A DNA stretch of 64,000 bases from Pratylenchus scribneri (taxonomy: Eukaryota > Nematoda > Chromadorea > Rhabditida > Pratylenchidae), in NCBI GenBank assembly GCA_030063045.1, contig JAQSEB010000008.1, positions 2,454,793 to 2,518,792 on the forward strand, written 5' to 3'. Under the pieces are notes generated by a model. It saw nothing but the letters and a program-made list of their open reading frames with translations, was not told the origin of the DNA and ran no database searches. Both the position numbers and the translations under genes were made by a program. This document shows, in pieces, positions 11,901-23,552 of the stretch. Every line of letters begins with the position of its first letter. Positions within the stretch are counted from its first letter, which is position 1.

Positions 11901-12596
11901 TTAATAGATGTCTTTTTATGGAAAAAATCTAGTTTAAAATTAAAATTGTATGGCAGTTTTTTTTTGCCATACATCAGTGAAAATTCAACATTGACCAATG
12001 CTTTTGATAACACTTTTGTCTACTTTTATGCCTAATAAAATATCATTTAATCCATTTTTTGATTATTTGTATTATTTATTAAAAAATCCCTACAAAATAT
12101 TTGGATGGTTCAATTCCAAAAATGGCTCTTAATTGTATGAAAATTTGTGGAGCATATTCCTTGAACAAATATTCCTTTTTGTTGAAGACAAAATGGAATT
12201 CTTTAATTTCAATTCTGTCATCATCCATGGAAGTTTGAATATTTTGTTGAATGATTGTCGTTGAGGATGATTCCCCATACTTTATTTTTTTCTTTCCTAC
12301 AGGCAAAGATGATTCTACGCGTTTTCTTTTTCCAAATTCAGAGGAAAAATGATCATTTTTGACAAGAATTAATCCTTCCCGAATGACTTCAGAAAAAATG
12401 CCTAAAAATTATTATTTTTTAATATTTCAAAAATTATAAAATTTTAAATATTCTATATCAAAAAAATTTAAATAATTTTTCACGGTAATTGTAATAAAAA
12501 AAAATTTAAAAAATCACCTTCATTTTGAGAATCGGTTCCATCGATTGAAGAAAAAATAGAAGAGAAATAAATAAATAAAATAAAATTAATTGGCAT
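8955..12596 (-). CDS. Phosphatidylinositol-phosphate kinase-like protein with signal peptide
   Basis: Eight exons join in phase to 499 codons: 12596-12518, 12401-12094, 11691-11470, 10655-10359, 10287-10196, 10047-9813, 9260-9176 and 9133-8955. Exon 1 is a signal peptide (MPINFILFIYFSSIFSSIDG). The rest is a PIPK catalytic domain: FKEYAPQIFIQLRAIFGI, then NSLTNGALKG; a glycine loop GQGGSIF (144-150); the ATP lysine in FFIKSL (K161); RFDLKG (240-243, family DLKGS); GDYSLFIGIH (311-320, family MDYSLLxGIH); and FIGIIDHL (D386). These are the residues the family uses for ATP/Mg binding and transfer, so it may be active. PIP kinases phosphorylate phosphoinositides on the cytosolic side of membranes, and a secreted one suggests delivery into host cells (inference). 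The DLKGY variant and a cysteine-containing insert (YCKKCKPP) are unusual. Confidence 0.85.
11281..11299. repeat. Poly-G tract
   Basis: A run of G starting about 11281 (length near 19) within intron 3 of the PIP-kinase gene. Similar C runs occur near 13573-13590, 23385-23405 and 27763-27780. Confidence 0.8.
11800..12055. repeat. Dispersed short inverted-repeat family, copy 1
   Basis: About 250 bases in PIP-kinase intron 2, beginning TTGCTATGGCATTTTTTAAA with ATTATGCA and ending ATGCCTAATAAAATATCA. Related copies lie at about 15640-15905 and 19397-19660. The two ends are roughly complementary, typical of a small MITE. Confidence 0.6.
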
Positions 12597-13600
12597 TGAG
12601 AAGTACATTGTCTAATATGTATTTTAATAAATTAAATAAATGTATATTAAATTGTCTTTGAATTTAAGAAATAATTTTAATAATATAATTATGATCAAAT
12701 TGCTGGACAAGTAAAACTTATTTTATAGAGCCATAGGTCATGTCTTCATAGGATTTTTGATTTTTTGCAGCTACATATTTGCAAAACTTTCCCCATTTTT
12801 ACGAATGAAATGAGGAGGATGCGTGGACTTGGATACAAATCATAAAAATTATCCGTAACCGAAATTTAGGGAGACATTCCCCTACATGGTTGATCGGAAA
12901 ATGAAGTGGTGAAGTAAAAAGCGAGTGCCTAGTGCCTACCCTTTTCAATTTTTCATTTGTATGGTTGACAGGTTACATCAGCAGTTGTTAATGGAAATGT
13001 CCCAAAAACGGAGAGGGCATTCTTTATTCTCCTATATCATTCTAGAGAGGCCTTTGCTTTCGTTTATTATTATATTTTGTAAATATTTTCCAAATATTAT
13101 TTAGTGCCACCAATTGTCACCTCTCTTTTATTAAAATATTTATGGACATTTTCAAAATTGGAGGAATAAAATGATTGTTCGGATTATTCACTAATTATTA
13201 CTGTGAATGCGAGAATCATTAACCGTAAAGGAAATATCCGCAGGGCGCTCATTAGAATAAATTTCCTTCAAAAATGGCACATTTAATATGGATGATAATT
13301 TATTTTTCTCTATTATTCTGATTTATCTTTCAGCAATGGCATTATCGGAATTCTCGCGCGAAATTCCAGAATTTCGGACAAACAATCTCACTCATAAAAT
13401 TTACTCTCTATCATTTCATTTTAAAATGGAGAAGCGTGCGTAATTTTGCTGGCATTTTTTCTCAATTGAAGGGAAGAGGCTGTTTTAGGCTGCTTCAAAT
13501 TCGAAAATTTATAGAGGTCCCGCTCCCGCGCATATTGATTAAATCGATCGGGTGCTTTAACCCCCCACTCCCCCCCCCCCCCCCCCCCCCGGACTAGGTC
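12597..13600. other. Spacer upstream of the PIP-kinase gene
   Basis: No gene supported. A poly-C run lies near 13570-13590. Minus-strand frame 13421-13603 reads through the homopolymer and is not credible. Confidence 0.45.
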
Positions 13601-13633
13601 CATGACGGTTTTTTCCTTTGGGCCATGGACCTT

Positions 13634-13741
13634 TTTTGCATTAGCAGAGCACGGGATTTGGAATGGCCAATTCCTGCAAATGAAAAAAAATAGCAGAGCA
13701 CGGGATTTGGAATGGCCAATTCCTGCAAATGAAAAAAAATC
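13634..13741 (+). repeat. 53-bp direct duplication
   Basis: TAGCAGAGCACGGGATTTGG followed by AATGGCCAATTCCTGCAAATG and an A-run occurs twice in tandem, starting about 13635 and 13689, without differences that I can see. Confidence 0.8.
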
Positions 13742-14001
13742 AATTCATCCAGCAAATTTTGCTGCTCATTTTACGAAAGTTTAATTTTTATTCCTTTCCT
13801 CCTATGTTTATTAATTATTACTCTTTTTTTAAAAGAAAAATCTGGCTTAGAATTTTGGATTTGCCTGACAATGAATTGATTTTAAAATAAAATAAGAAAT
13901 GCAAAAATTTTACATAAGAACATATAATATAAATAGTGGATAAATTAATTTTTTAAATTAACAAAATTAATATTTTTACAAATTCAGATTAATTAATTGA
14001 A

Positions 14002-14145
14002 ATGAAGAAAATTATTGTAATTCTATTTTCCCCATTCCTCATTATATTCTGCGTAAATGCAATGCTTCATCCAAAGGGGCAGACTTCTAAAAATCGTGGC
14101 AAACTTTTGACAACTAAAATAAAGAAATTAATTTTTCCGATTTAA
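14002..14145 (+). CDS. Signal-peptide exon or 47-aa secreted peptide
   Basis: ATG at 14002 opens 47 codons: a strong hydrophobic signal peptide (MKKIIVILFSPFLIIFCVNA) followed by MLHPKGQTSKNRGKLLTTKI and a short basic tail, with stop TAA at 14143-14145. It sits 190 bases upstream of the first recognisable glycosyltransferase exon, and UGTs start with a signal peptide, so it may be exon 1 of that gene. I see no clean donor to join them in phase. Treat it as an unassigned secreted ORF. Confidence 0.4.
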   Translation: MKKIIVILFSPFLIIFCVNAMLHPKGQTSKNRGKLLTTKIKKLIFPI

Positions 14146-15639
14146 ATTAAAAAATTTAATTATATTCAAATTTATAATTATTTACTCATCAAATAAATTT
14201 CCTTTAATTAAAATTTAAGCCCATCATTTGCCAACAATATTATTTTGTGCCGACAACAAATATCACAGTCATTTACAACTTTCGGTTGCTGACTCTATAT
14301 TGTTCATAAAAATATTCCTCTTTTTTGCAGATTGAAATGGCAAATATATTGGGGAGCAGTGGAAAATATAAAGTGGTAAGATATAAATTATCTATTTATT
14401 TTTGCTTTATTATGTAATAATTTCTATTTATTATCTTCTTTTTTTGAATTTAAAAGGGAAGGATATTTCCCAAATTTTTTTTAAAAATCGAAAAATTCTA
14501 TTGCGCATTCAAAATAAATCGAATATTTTTTAGAAAGTCAATCTATTTCGATTATAAGTCAAAAAACTGGTTTGAAAAGTGACTTATTTTCGTTTATAGG
14601 TAAAACATTTTTACTTTAGATTTTCTATATCTTATTTATTCGTAAGATTTTATATTAGAATCATATAACTAAGTACAAAATGATATATGGTTTATGGGTT
14701 CAATTGCTAAAACCCAGAAGTAGTATTAAATAAATCCGTGGAGAGATATTTGCTATCAACTTCGATGATAAATTCCATATTTCTTTATGAAAGGAATTCA
14801 CAGAGATTAACCTGTAGAACTTGCCCTGTGATTGGTTAATTATTTTAATTAAAAATATTAAGCATTTCCTCGTGGCCGATCACCGCAAGAAAAATGACGA
14901 TGGTTCAAATCCATACGAGAGTTTAAACACCAAAAATGGCGCAATTACTCTTATCAATGTTCCAATCGATCAAAAGTATTTGGACAAGGAATACGCGAAT
15001 ATAGTTGAGCAGACGACTTTCAGAAATCAGAAAAAAGAGGTGAAAATATTTGAAAAGCCTGATTTCGTGGCTCGCTTCACCATTAAAACAATTGCCCTCT
15101 ACCAAGGTAATGAATATTTTTTTAAAGAAATATATTTGAATTATAGTTCAGATTTCTTTAAAAATAATATTGATAAAATTTCCATAAGAATTGATTCAAA
15201 ATATTTCAGCAATCTCAATCAATCCAATTGTTCTGGTGGATGGTAAAGAACACAAAATATTGGATTTTCTTCGTCAAAGGCAACATTCAGCATATCCATA
15301 CGCGTTGGGAATTGCCGAATACGGTGTTTCCGCTTCGGCATTCCCTCTCTTCGAGGAGTTGGGCATTCACAATTTTGTTGCCACCTCCGCAACTCCATTA
15401 TTGCCCGCTTTGTATCATTTCATTGGAATGCCGATTCCCTTGAGCATTCCAGGTATAAAAAAGGGAATCTCAACATATAGATTACAAAATCGAGCTACAT
15501 TTTTTCATCACTTATAATTTATAAATATTAGTTTTTTCCACATTCATTCATTAAAATATCAATAAATATTATGCCTTTTATTTAAAATTCGTGTTACCAC
15601 ATTTGTAGATCCAACATTTCCAGACGAAACCATCTGGTG

Positions 15640-15905
15640 CTGATCGTGATAAAACTGCTGTGGCATTGTTTATGGCATATTATTAAGCATAAATTTAGCT
15701 ATAAAATTATATTAAATACATTGGCCAATGTTGAATATTCAGCGAGTTATGGCCAAAAAACCATTTGTTTAATTAAAATTTTATTTTTATCCTTTTTTTG
15801 GCCATATCTCGGTGAATATTCTATTGGCCAATGTATTTGCTATTGTAACTAATTTTAAGCTTAATAATATATAATAAACAATGCCTCAGCAATTTTGCCA
15901 TTATC
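15640..15905. repeat. Dispersed short inverted-repeat family, copy 2
   Basis: Contains GCTGTGGCATTGTTTATGGC near the left end and AATTTTAAGCTTAATAATAT near the right end, related to the copies at about 11800 and 19397. It lies in a UGT intron. Confidence 0.6.
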
Positions 15906-15963
15906 TTCACAAGTCGGTTAGCCTTAAAATTATATGACCAATTTTCTCATTAATCCAGAGAAT

Positions 15964-16485
15964 GGTAATAGTACAGTTCGTACCACACCTTTTTTGAAAA
16001 AAATTTCGAAGTTAATTTTTGCCTCAAATGCGCTTTTTTTAGGGGTAATCGAGGTCGGGGAATTCGAATTTGATATCTATTTCATCATATCTTACCATCC
16101 TGGTAAGCAAATGCCGACAATTACCAGGAAAAAGCAAAGGTTGCGCCAAAGGTATTTTTGTTGAAAAATTGTTGTATGGCCGGTTTATAGCTCATTCGAC
16201 GCAGTTCGTTGAGCTGAATCGAATGGTACTATTTTTATTATAATAATACAGCAATTTAAGTGAGCTATGACCGCTGAAAAATTTTTGAACAAAAATGCCC
16301 TTGGTCCTCTTTTGCTTTTTCTTATTAAAAGTCAACATTTCCTTACCAAGATGGTAAGATATAACAATATGGTCGTTAGATTCGAATTCCCCGACCTCGA
16401 TTACCCCTAAAAATGCATTTTAAAGCAAAAAATTAATTTTAGAAATTTTTTTCAAAAAAGGTGTGGTACGAACTGTACTATTACC
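15964..16485. mobile_element. Palindromic MITE in UGT intron
   Basis: The left arm starts GGTAATAGTACAGTTCGTAC and the right arm ends with its reverse complement (GTACGAACTGTACTATTACC). Complementarity runs for roughly 120 bases per arm, including GGTCGGGGAATTCGAAT, and no coding capacity is seen. The target duplication is unclear: GAGAAT occurs on both sides but offset by two bases. Confidence 0.75.
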
Positions 16486-18104
16486 CGGAGAATTACCTCA
16501 AAGTTTTTTTTTTAATAGTCAAATATATGTAATTTTTGGTGTCTATTGCGAATTTTAGAGAGGAAAAATTACATTAAATTTATAAATTTCAGAATTCTTC
16601 TCAGCTGAACCAAGAGGAAATAAGGAAATGGGTAAAAAATGGGAAGAAATAAACAAAGAAAATTTCGATAAATAAAATCAAAGAAATTTTATATGAAGAA
16701 AATATTAAAATTTATCAAAAAATAAGAAAAGAAGCCAAAAAGAAGGAGATAATATTAAAAGAGGTAAAATAATTTTGTTTCTATTTTTAAAAGAAATTAG
16801 AAATTAATTTTTAATTATTTCTCATGTTAAAAAAGAATTTTTTGAATTTATTAAAATTTGTCAGAAATAAAATCCTAAAAATTACTATATCATTTGAATT
16901 TACATAAAAATACAACAAAAAGATGAAAATTTATTAAGATAAAAATTTTACAAATAAGATGAAATAATCCTTATATTATTTCTTTGAAGACAAGCCCGCT
17001 AGGAGACATCCCCCGTCGCTGTCATTCATTGCTCATAAATCAGCCATCCTCTCTATTCAATTTCGATATGCCCGATCCAACAGAAACGCTCAAATATATA
17101 GGTGGCATTGCCACTAAATATCTAAAATTATATTCAAAAAAGTTTGCGAATAAAAAAAGCAGCAGACGTGGAAAGAATCAGCGTGATCCATTATTGATTG
17201 AAGAGAAAAAGCAATGGAACAAGAAGGTAATAAAAAAATTTTGATGAGATAAAAAATCAAAAAATCCCAAAAAATTTATTATGATTTATTAAATAAATTA
17301 AAATATTTAAAATCCATAAATAAAAATTATCTAGAAATTGAATAAAATTTTTTTATAAAAAACAATAAACATGGTATAATGAAAAATTATAAAAAAAATT
17401 TTGACATAGACTGAGAAAAATTTGATATGAAATTAAAATAATTATTAAAAATTTGCAGGCAAAATGTGTGGTCATATTCAGTTTGGGAACTATTGTAAAT
17501 TTTCAAGGAATATCGGATCAGGCGATCAAATCAAAAATATGTTCCAAGCATTCAAAAAGGAATCGAAATGTCAATTTTTGGTCCGTTTTGACAAGGAATT
17601 GACAAAAAATTTGCAACTACCTTCCAATGTGCAAATTTTTGATTTCCGTAAAGGGCTTATAGCACAACAAGAAATTCTTGGTAAAATTTTTTGAATTATT
17701 AATTTTCTAAACTTATTTAAAATTATTTTTTGAAGTTAAATAAATTTAACTATCTATTTTCGCTTTTTAACACAAAAATTTATTTTAATTTGTAATTTAT
17801 ATAAATCTATAAGCTTAATTTAATTAAAATTATTTTTTAATTAACTAATTTTAGCCCAGAACAATGTTCGCGCATTTATATCCCATTGCGGTCAAAACAG
17901 TTTGAATGAAGTACATTTTTATTATAAATTCGCCAATATTCCATTATTATCTTCCTCCATTTTCAGTCCGTTTTTGCCAGTGTTCCGTTGAGTTGCATTC
18001 CCTTCTTTTATGATCAACCCTTCAACGCTGCAGTGATTGAGCATCTGGGCAGTGGGCATTGGCATCTGGGTAAAACATGAGGAATTTGCAGATAAATTTC
18101 CTGA

Positions 18105-19287
18105 CAAGGGAAGTACCTCACCTTAAGGTGGCCCTTTTTAATGAGACTTTGCATATGTTTAGGGCATAGGATGCCTACACCTAAATCACAATTTTTATCT
18201 GCGGAATGGACACGCCTCGGATTTTATGGCCATAAAACCTATTTTTCAGCCATTTTGGCCATAGCTCATATCTCGGTATAGGGATGTCCTAAAATTATGA
18301 ACTAAACGTCATATTATAGAGAATTTTATTGGCTATAATATTGGTAAATGTTTCCTAGGCCTAAAAATTTTTTGAAATTTTTTATCGATTTTTTTCAAAA
18401 AATCCCGAATTTGGCCAATTTTCAATGGTCCATAACTCGGTTAGATGGAATCGTTGGACTTTGGCTCAGTTATCTTTTTTGATCACCATATCATAAAGTA
18501 TCTCTATGCAAATTTTCAGATTTTTCTGACTACCTGAAAATTTTTGCGAATTCGCAATGCTAGGCCTGTAATGGGCAAAATACCTAGAATTTTCAGGTTA
18601 AGGGAAAAACCTAAAAATTTGCACAAAAATACTTTATGATAGTGTGATCAAAAAACATAATTGGGCCATGTTCCAATATAGCCATATACCCGAGTTATGG
18701 CCCATTGAAAATTGGCCAAATTCGGGATTTTTCGAAAAAAATCGATAAAAAATTTCAAAAAATTTTTAAGCCTAGAAAACATTTACCAATATTATAGCCA
18801 ATAAAATTCTCTATAATATGACGTTTAGTTCATAATTTTAGGACATCCCTATACCGAGATATGAGCTATGGCCAAAATGGCTGAAAAATAGGTTTTATGG
18901 CCATAAAATCCGAGATAAGCTCATTGGGCAGATAATTATATTGCGGTTTACATAATTTTAATTATTTTATTTAATTTTTAATAATAAAACTCTAAATTTG
19001 TATTAAAAATGAGTTTAAGAAATTAAAAAAATTACTCGCCGATGAGAGGAATTGAACACATGACCATAAAAGTATTCTACATACTTACCCCATACACCAT
19101 CCAGGCATCTGCCTCTCTCTATTTCCAATCCAATAAATCGTCAAATTAAAAATTTTTATTGGCCATAAAACAGTAGGCGAGCTCATTCCGCAGATAAAAA
19201 TAGCGGATTATGTGTAGGCATCCTATGGCCAAAAGACATGCCAAGTTTCATCAAAAAGGGCCACCTTAAGGTGAGGTACTTCCCTTG
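18105..19287. mobile_element. 1183-bp TIR element inside a UGT exon
   Basis: The terminal inverted repeats begin CAAGGGAAGTACCTCACCTT and continue as AAGGTGGCCCTTTTT, with long internal complementarity so that the element is almost a full palindrome. It is flanked by TGA on both sides (18102-18104 and 19288-19290). Removing it and one TGA restores the in-frame reading DKFPEALHQIL of a UGT. Three-base duplications occur in PIF/Harbinger and CACTA-type elements; the family is unresolved. It carries a tRNA-like sequence near 19030-19120. Confidence 0.85.
19030..19120 (-). ncRNA. tRNA-like relic inside the MITE
   Basis: On the minus strand CCTGGATGGTGTATGGGGTAA resembles an A box and GTGTTCAATTCCTCTCATCGGC a B box with T-arm. 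The fold is not convincingly complete, so I read it as a tRNA pseudogene carried by the element. Confidence 0.45.
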
Positions 19288-19396
19288 TGAGGCACTGCAT
19301 CAAATTCTTCATAATAGGTTGAATGAAGTCTATAAAATTCAAAAAAAAAAAATACAAACATAATCGTATTCTGACATTTGCGAACCGGTCTGGTGC

Positions 19397-19660
19397 CAAC
19401 AGTGCTAAAAATGCTATGGCATAGTTTATAGCATTTCATTAGGCATAAAAATAACTATAAAATAAAAAAAGCTATGGCCAATGTTGAGATACATCTACCT
19501 AGTTATAGCAAAAAAAGATATAAAATTGCAGTTTTGACTGTTTTTTTGACCTTAACTCGGGAATACATCAACATTGGCAAAGGCTTTTCATTTCATTTTG
19601 TAGCTAATTTTAAGCTTAATAAAATGCCATAATATCCCAGCAGCTTTAACCAAGAACACC
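19397..19660. repeat. Dispersed short inverted-repeat family, copy 3
   Basis: Left end TGCTATGGCATAGTTTATAG, right end TTTTAAGCTTAATAAAATGC, matching copies at about 11800 and 15640. It lies between two UGT exons. Confidence 0.65.
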
Positions 19661-19820
19661 GATTCGTTACGTCCGCAAATGTCGGATCCGCAAATGTCGA
19701 ATAAATCCATTTTTTGCAGTAAATATTCGCAAAAGATGAAGGAAATTGCAAAAGAACTCCATGCTAATCAAAATCCTCAAAAATTGTTTTTGGATCAAAA
19801 TGTTATTGAAATCAAGGATC

Positions 19821-19940
19821 AGGGCTGGGTTCGGAACTCAAAAAAAAATCGGAACGGAATTTTTTCGGAATCGGAATAGGAACGGAACTCAAACCCTCGG
19901 AATTCCGGCTTTCGGAATTCGGAATTCCGAACCCAGCACT
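19821..19940. mobile_element. hAT-like mini-element, CGGAAC words
   Basis: The termini AGGGCTGGGTTCGGAA and TTCCGAACCCAGCACT are inverted. The interior is CGGAAC/GGAATTC words. The flanks (TCAAGGAT and ATGAGGAT when the element starts one base out) match only partly. It sits within the last recognisable UGT exon. Confidence 0.6.
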
Positions 19941-20122
19941 GATGAGGATATGTGATTACCAATTTATATTCATTTATACTCTTTATATGGGGAAATATCG
20001 CCAATTACAATGAATTTATATAAAATATGAATATTATTCCAAAATTGTTTATTTCATTTGGTCAAATTGATTCCCATGAATTTCTTGTCAATTTATCTTT
20101 CTTCCAATTTTGAGCCTCCTCT

Positions 20123-21848
20123 CTAGACTTTGACACGCGATCGACGCGAGAAAACGCTGGTTCTCGGTGGGCAAGGGCAATAGGCTCCATCATGGCCAGG
20201 TTGGCCATTTGTGCCAGGCTGTCCTGGGCCTCCGGGCTGTCCAGGATTACCTGGTTGTCCGGGTGGGCCAACTGGACCCGGTGGGCCTTGACCTCCGGGT
20301 TGGCCTGGGGCACCGGGCCCTCCGGGCTGGCCGGGACTTCCGGGATTGCCGGGCGGTCCTTTTGGTCCCGGAGTTGTGGTGCTGTGAGGAAATTTGATTT
20401 AAATATTACCATAAATTTTATTTTTTCTCTCAAAAACACATAATTAAAATTATTTTCCTATTTTCTTAATCGTTGTTAATGCCTATGAATTAATCCAACA
20501 AAAATTACTAATTAAATTTCCCCTATATTAATACCTGCGAGTTCCAGGCTGTCCGGGTGCACCAGGTTGACCAGGCCCTCCGGGCTCTCCTGGGCCTCCT
20601 GGCGGTCCTTGCGGTCCGGGTGGTCCAGGAGGACCTTGGCCACCGCCTTGGCCAGGTTGTCCCGGTTGGCCATCATTTCCTGGTGGACCGGGTGGTCCTT
20701 GACCGCCTGGCTGTCCGGGTGGACCAGCCGGGCATTGTTGGCAGCTTGTGTCGGGTTGAGGGCATGGTGGGCCAGGTTGTCCCTAAATAGGGTGATTCAA
20801 TTATATTTTGTCATCAAAAGTAAACGTACAGGTTGTCCTGGGCCTCCAGGCTGGCCAGGGCCTCCAGGTTGACCGGATGGACCAGGTGGTCCCTGAAAAG
20901 ATTTATAAAATTAAAGGAAGGAAAAGAAAATAAGATAAAAATATTTGCTTGAGAATTATTCACTTAAATTACAAGATTTGAATCAAAATATTAAATAAAT
21001 TTGTCAATATTTTTAAAATTAATCAACGATAAAATTTAGATTAATTAAGATTTATTAATTTAGTCAACAATAATTTCCTTGCCTCAATTAAAAAAGTATC
21101 AATGTTCCCTTTCTTTGTGGCCAAAGAAAAATAATCTATCAGAATTATCAGGCAAAAATTTTATGGCCTTCTGAAATTTTTAACCTAGAACAAAAAAAGT
21201 ATGACCAGTTTTGTCTTTAAAAATTATTTTTAAAATTACAATTTTATTATTCTAATGAATTCCGATGATAAATCCAATTAATTTTAAAGAAAAAGTACAA
21301 ATAAAATTCGATTTTCTTATAAATTTGAGCAATTTAAATTGGCTAAAAATATTAATTTAGAGATTATTAGTTGGACCCAATTGCTAATTGCCATCTTTTC
21401 TAAATAGCTAATAATAAATCATTAAAAGTTTTTTGCATTTTTCTTTCTTTTCCCACATTTAAATATTCATTAATATTCTAACCGGTGGTCCAGGTGGGCC
21501 AGGAGCACATTGTGGCTGAACCGGGGGTCCACATTGGCAATGTGCAGGAAGTGCACCGCCACTGCCGCCCACTCCAGCCGATCCACCATATTGACGTTTT
21601 TGACGAATGAAAATTGAGTTGAACGGATTTTCGCGTGGTTTTGATGGTGGAGTGAAGGCAATTTGCACTTCCATCAATGTGGTCCATGCCGAATCGGTGT
21701 TCACCCGAAATGCCTGAACACCATCCTGTACACGGGCACTCAAATCATTGATTTCGGTGAACAATTGGGGAACAATGACCAAAATGGCCAGAATGGTTCC
21801 AATGGAACAAAGGGAGGCAATGCCAATCACAATTTTGGCCTCATGCAT
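20123..21848 (-). CDS. Nematode cuticle collagen
   Basis: Four exons join in phase to 312 codons: 21848-21483, 20892-20830, 20782-20535 and 20381-20123. Residues 1-60 are a cuticle-collagen N-terminal domain with one membrane-spanning stretch (about 6-28), followed by a subtilisin-type cleavage site RQKR (82-85). The rest is Gly-X-Y repeats broken by cysteine-bearing spacers ([23 protein letters not shown]) and a short tail YCPCPPR before the stop. These proteins are cleaved, disulphide-linked and cross-linked in the cuticle. Just upstream of the ATG a TTTCGCAG (about 21873-21866) could be the trans-splice acceptor. The open frames on the opposite strand are shadows of the Gly-Pro codons. Confidence 0.93.
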
Positions 21849-21874
21849 TTTTTACTTGTTTGGTGGCTGCGAAA

Positions 21875-23550
21875 TTAATTAATTTTTATCAAGGAAATTG
21901 TTAGTAAAGTCATTATTAATAAAATTTTCATTCTAATTTACAAATTTTTCCAAATCTATTTAATCTAGCATTCAAGATAGATTGAAACTTCCTTTATTTT
22001 ACAGAGGTCCCAAAAATAAGAATATAATATTTAAGCTTAAAATATTGCATTTAAAATTTATTGGAAGCAAAATTCTTATTAAATAAAATTCACGAAATCC
22101 TACCAATTTTTAAAAGGGAACTAAATCAAAAAAAAAAAAATAAAAAGCATGGAAGCTAATAAAAATTTACTCACTTTTTTGAAGTTTAAATAAAATAAAA
22201 CCAAATTTTTTTTTATTCTATTTAATTATCAAAAATTTATGCAAGGCAAATTTCCTAATAAATAAAATGTAAAGAGCAAAATCTAATTCCCAAAATGGAT
22301 GAATCTTCAATTTTTCCTAATGCTGATGCTGGAGGGGGTATTTGATTGCTTCTGGTAAAATTTATTCTTCTCCCCGCTTTTCCTTCTTCACTTTTATATG
22401 ATCAATTTAGCTGGTGTTGAACTGTGGTGAGCAGCAGGTTTCAGTTAAGCGCAAATTTGTTTGTTATGTTGAGAAAAAGACCAAAGAAAGAAAAGACGCC
22501 CAAAAGTGGAACCCGCCGCAAGCAAAAATTTTTTTTATTATTATTGCTCTATTTTAGCGGAGACCCCGGACACAGCTGGTTTTGCTTTTCACTTTATTCC
22601 TCAAAAGCATAAAGAAATAAAGGCGCATTTTGTTCTAAAGAAGGAATGCATGGAAATGAAGAAAAGAGCAAAAAATGGAATATTGACTAGGAAAAATGCG
22701 CAAAAAATGTATTGGCATAACCTAAGCCAAATGATTTAGATGTAATTAATTTAATGAATAAAAGTAAAAGTTATTTTTTTTATTAATTGATATTTGGGTA
22801 GTTTTATTTTAATATGAAGAAAGAAGATGAAGCTGATGAGGAGAAATGAAGGTTAGAAAATGGGAATGAAAAATGATGCCATTTATGAGATAAGTTAAGA
22901 AGGTATTTTTTTGTCTGCTTCCCATTTTTGCAGATTCATATCAGCATTAACAATAAGTGATGCAAATTAAATTAATAAAAAATTATTAAAAATCAAAAAA
23001 TTCAAATTTTTGTGGATCCATCCCTGAATTTTTATTTATTTTTTCATAATTATAATTATTTTACCAATTAAATTGCCATTCAATGTAACAAAATATTGCA
23101 TAAGATAGAATTGTGATTAATGGATCATGATAATGGTATAAGGTTTGTAGGGTCTAAAACCGATTTCTGATTATGATTATTATAAGTCGAAAGTCCGCAT
23201 TTGCACTATTCGGGAATCGCCCACATTTGCACGGTCCTTTGCTTATTCGGGAATTGACCGACCCCCGTACGGTTTAATATCTTTTAAGCCAGCAGCGCCT
23301 AGGCTATAAAATTTCCTTTTATTCTTGTTATTTTTCCCTTTTCTGGATTCTCTTCCAATGGAATTATTTTAAGAGGCTTCATTCCCCCCCCCCCCCCCCC
23401 CCCCCTTCTATTTGTTCTGACTTGTAAAAAAACGTTTATAATATCTTTTCAATCAAACCACGTTTTTGCTTATCAACATTTAAAAATCTATGTTTTGAAA
23501 CTGGTTTTAGAAGTTTTGGCAACACGCTGAATCCAAAAATATCAATGGTT
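21875..23550. other. Spacer upstream of collagen
   Basis: No gene supported. Plus-strand frames at 22424-22739 have no recognisable domain and no convincing splice context. A C-run lies near 23385-23405. Collagen promoter elements would be expected here but I cannot name any. Confidence 0.4.
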
Positions 23551-23552
23551 TA

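Larger units (their letters stand above)
14331..19820 (+). pseudogene. UDP-glycosyltransferase gene, decayed
   Basis: Recognisable exons: 14331-14375 (IEMANILGSSGKYKV), 14863-15106, 15210-15452 (AEYGVSASAFPLFEELGI, then IPLSIPG), about 16593-16785, 16990-17226 (PDPTETLKYIGGIA), 17459-17680 (VVIFSLGTIVN), 17855-17910 (FISHCGQNSLNEA-type signature), 17967-18069 (SVPLSCIPFFYDQPFNAAVI), 18092-18104 plus 19291 onward (DKFPEALHQILHNRLNE), and 19720-19820 (KYSQKMKEIAKELHANQN). This is the UGT order: acceptor domain, IGGI, FSxG, then the donor-sugar signature. Damage: a one-base phase error in 17459-17680, a stop or frame change near 16675, a 1.18-kb element inside the ALHQ exon, a 120-bp element inside the last exon, and no C-terminal membrane anchor. 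Intact UGTs add sugars to small molecules in the ER. Confidence 0.8.

Noticed and set aside
12597..13200. Search for the ATGCCA gland-promoter motif described in cyst nematodes, upstream of the secreted genes
   Set aside because: Apart from the start codon context itself I saw no clear cluster of the motif upstream of the PIP kinase, protease or sphingomyelinase genes.
20167..20872. Plus-strand frames of 76-101 residues over the collagen
   Set aside because: Antisense of Gly-Pro-rich codons; the minus-strand collagen is unmistakable.
22424..22739. Possible small gene upstream of collagen
   Set aside because: Two overlapping frames, no recognisable domain, poor start context and no splice evidence.
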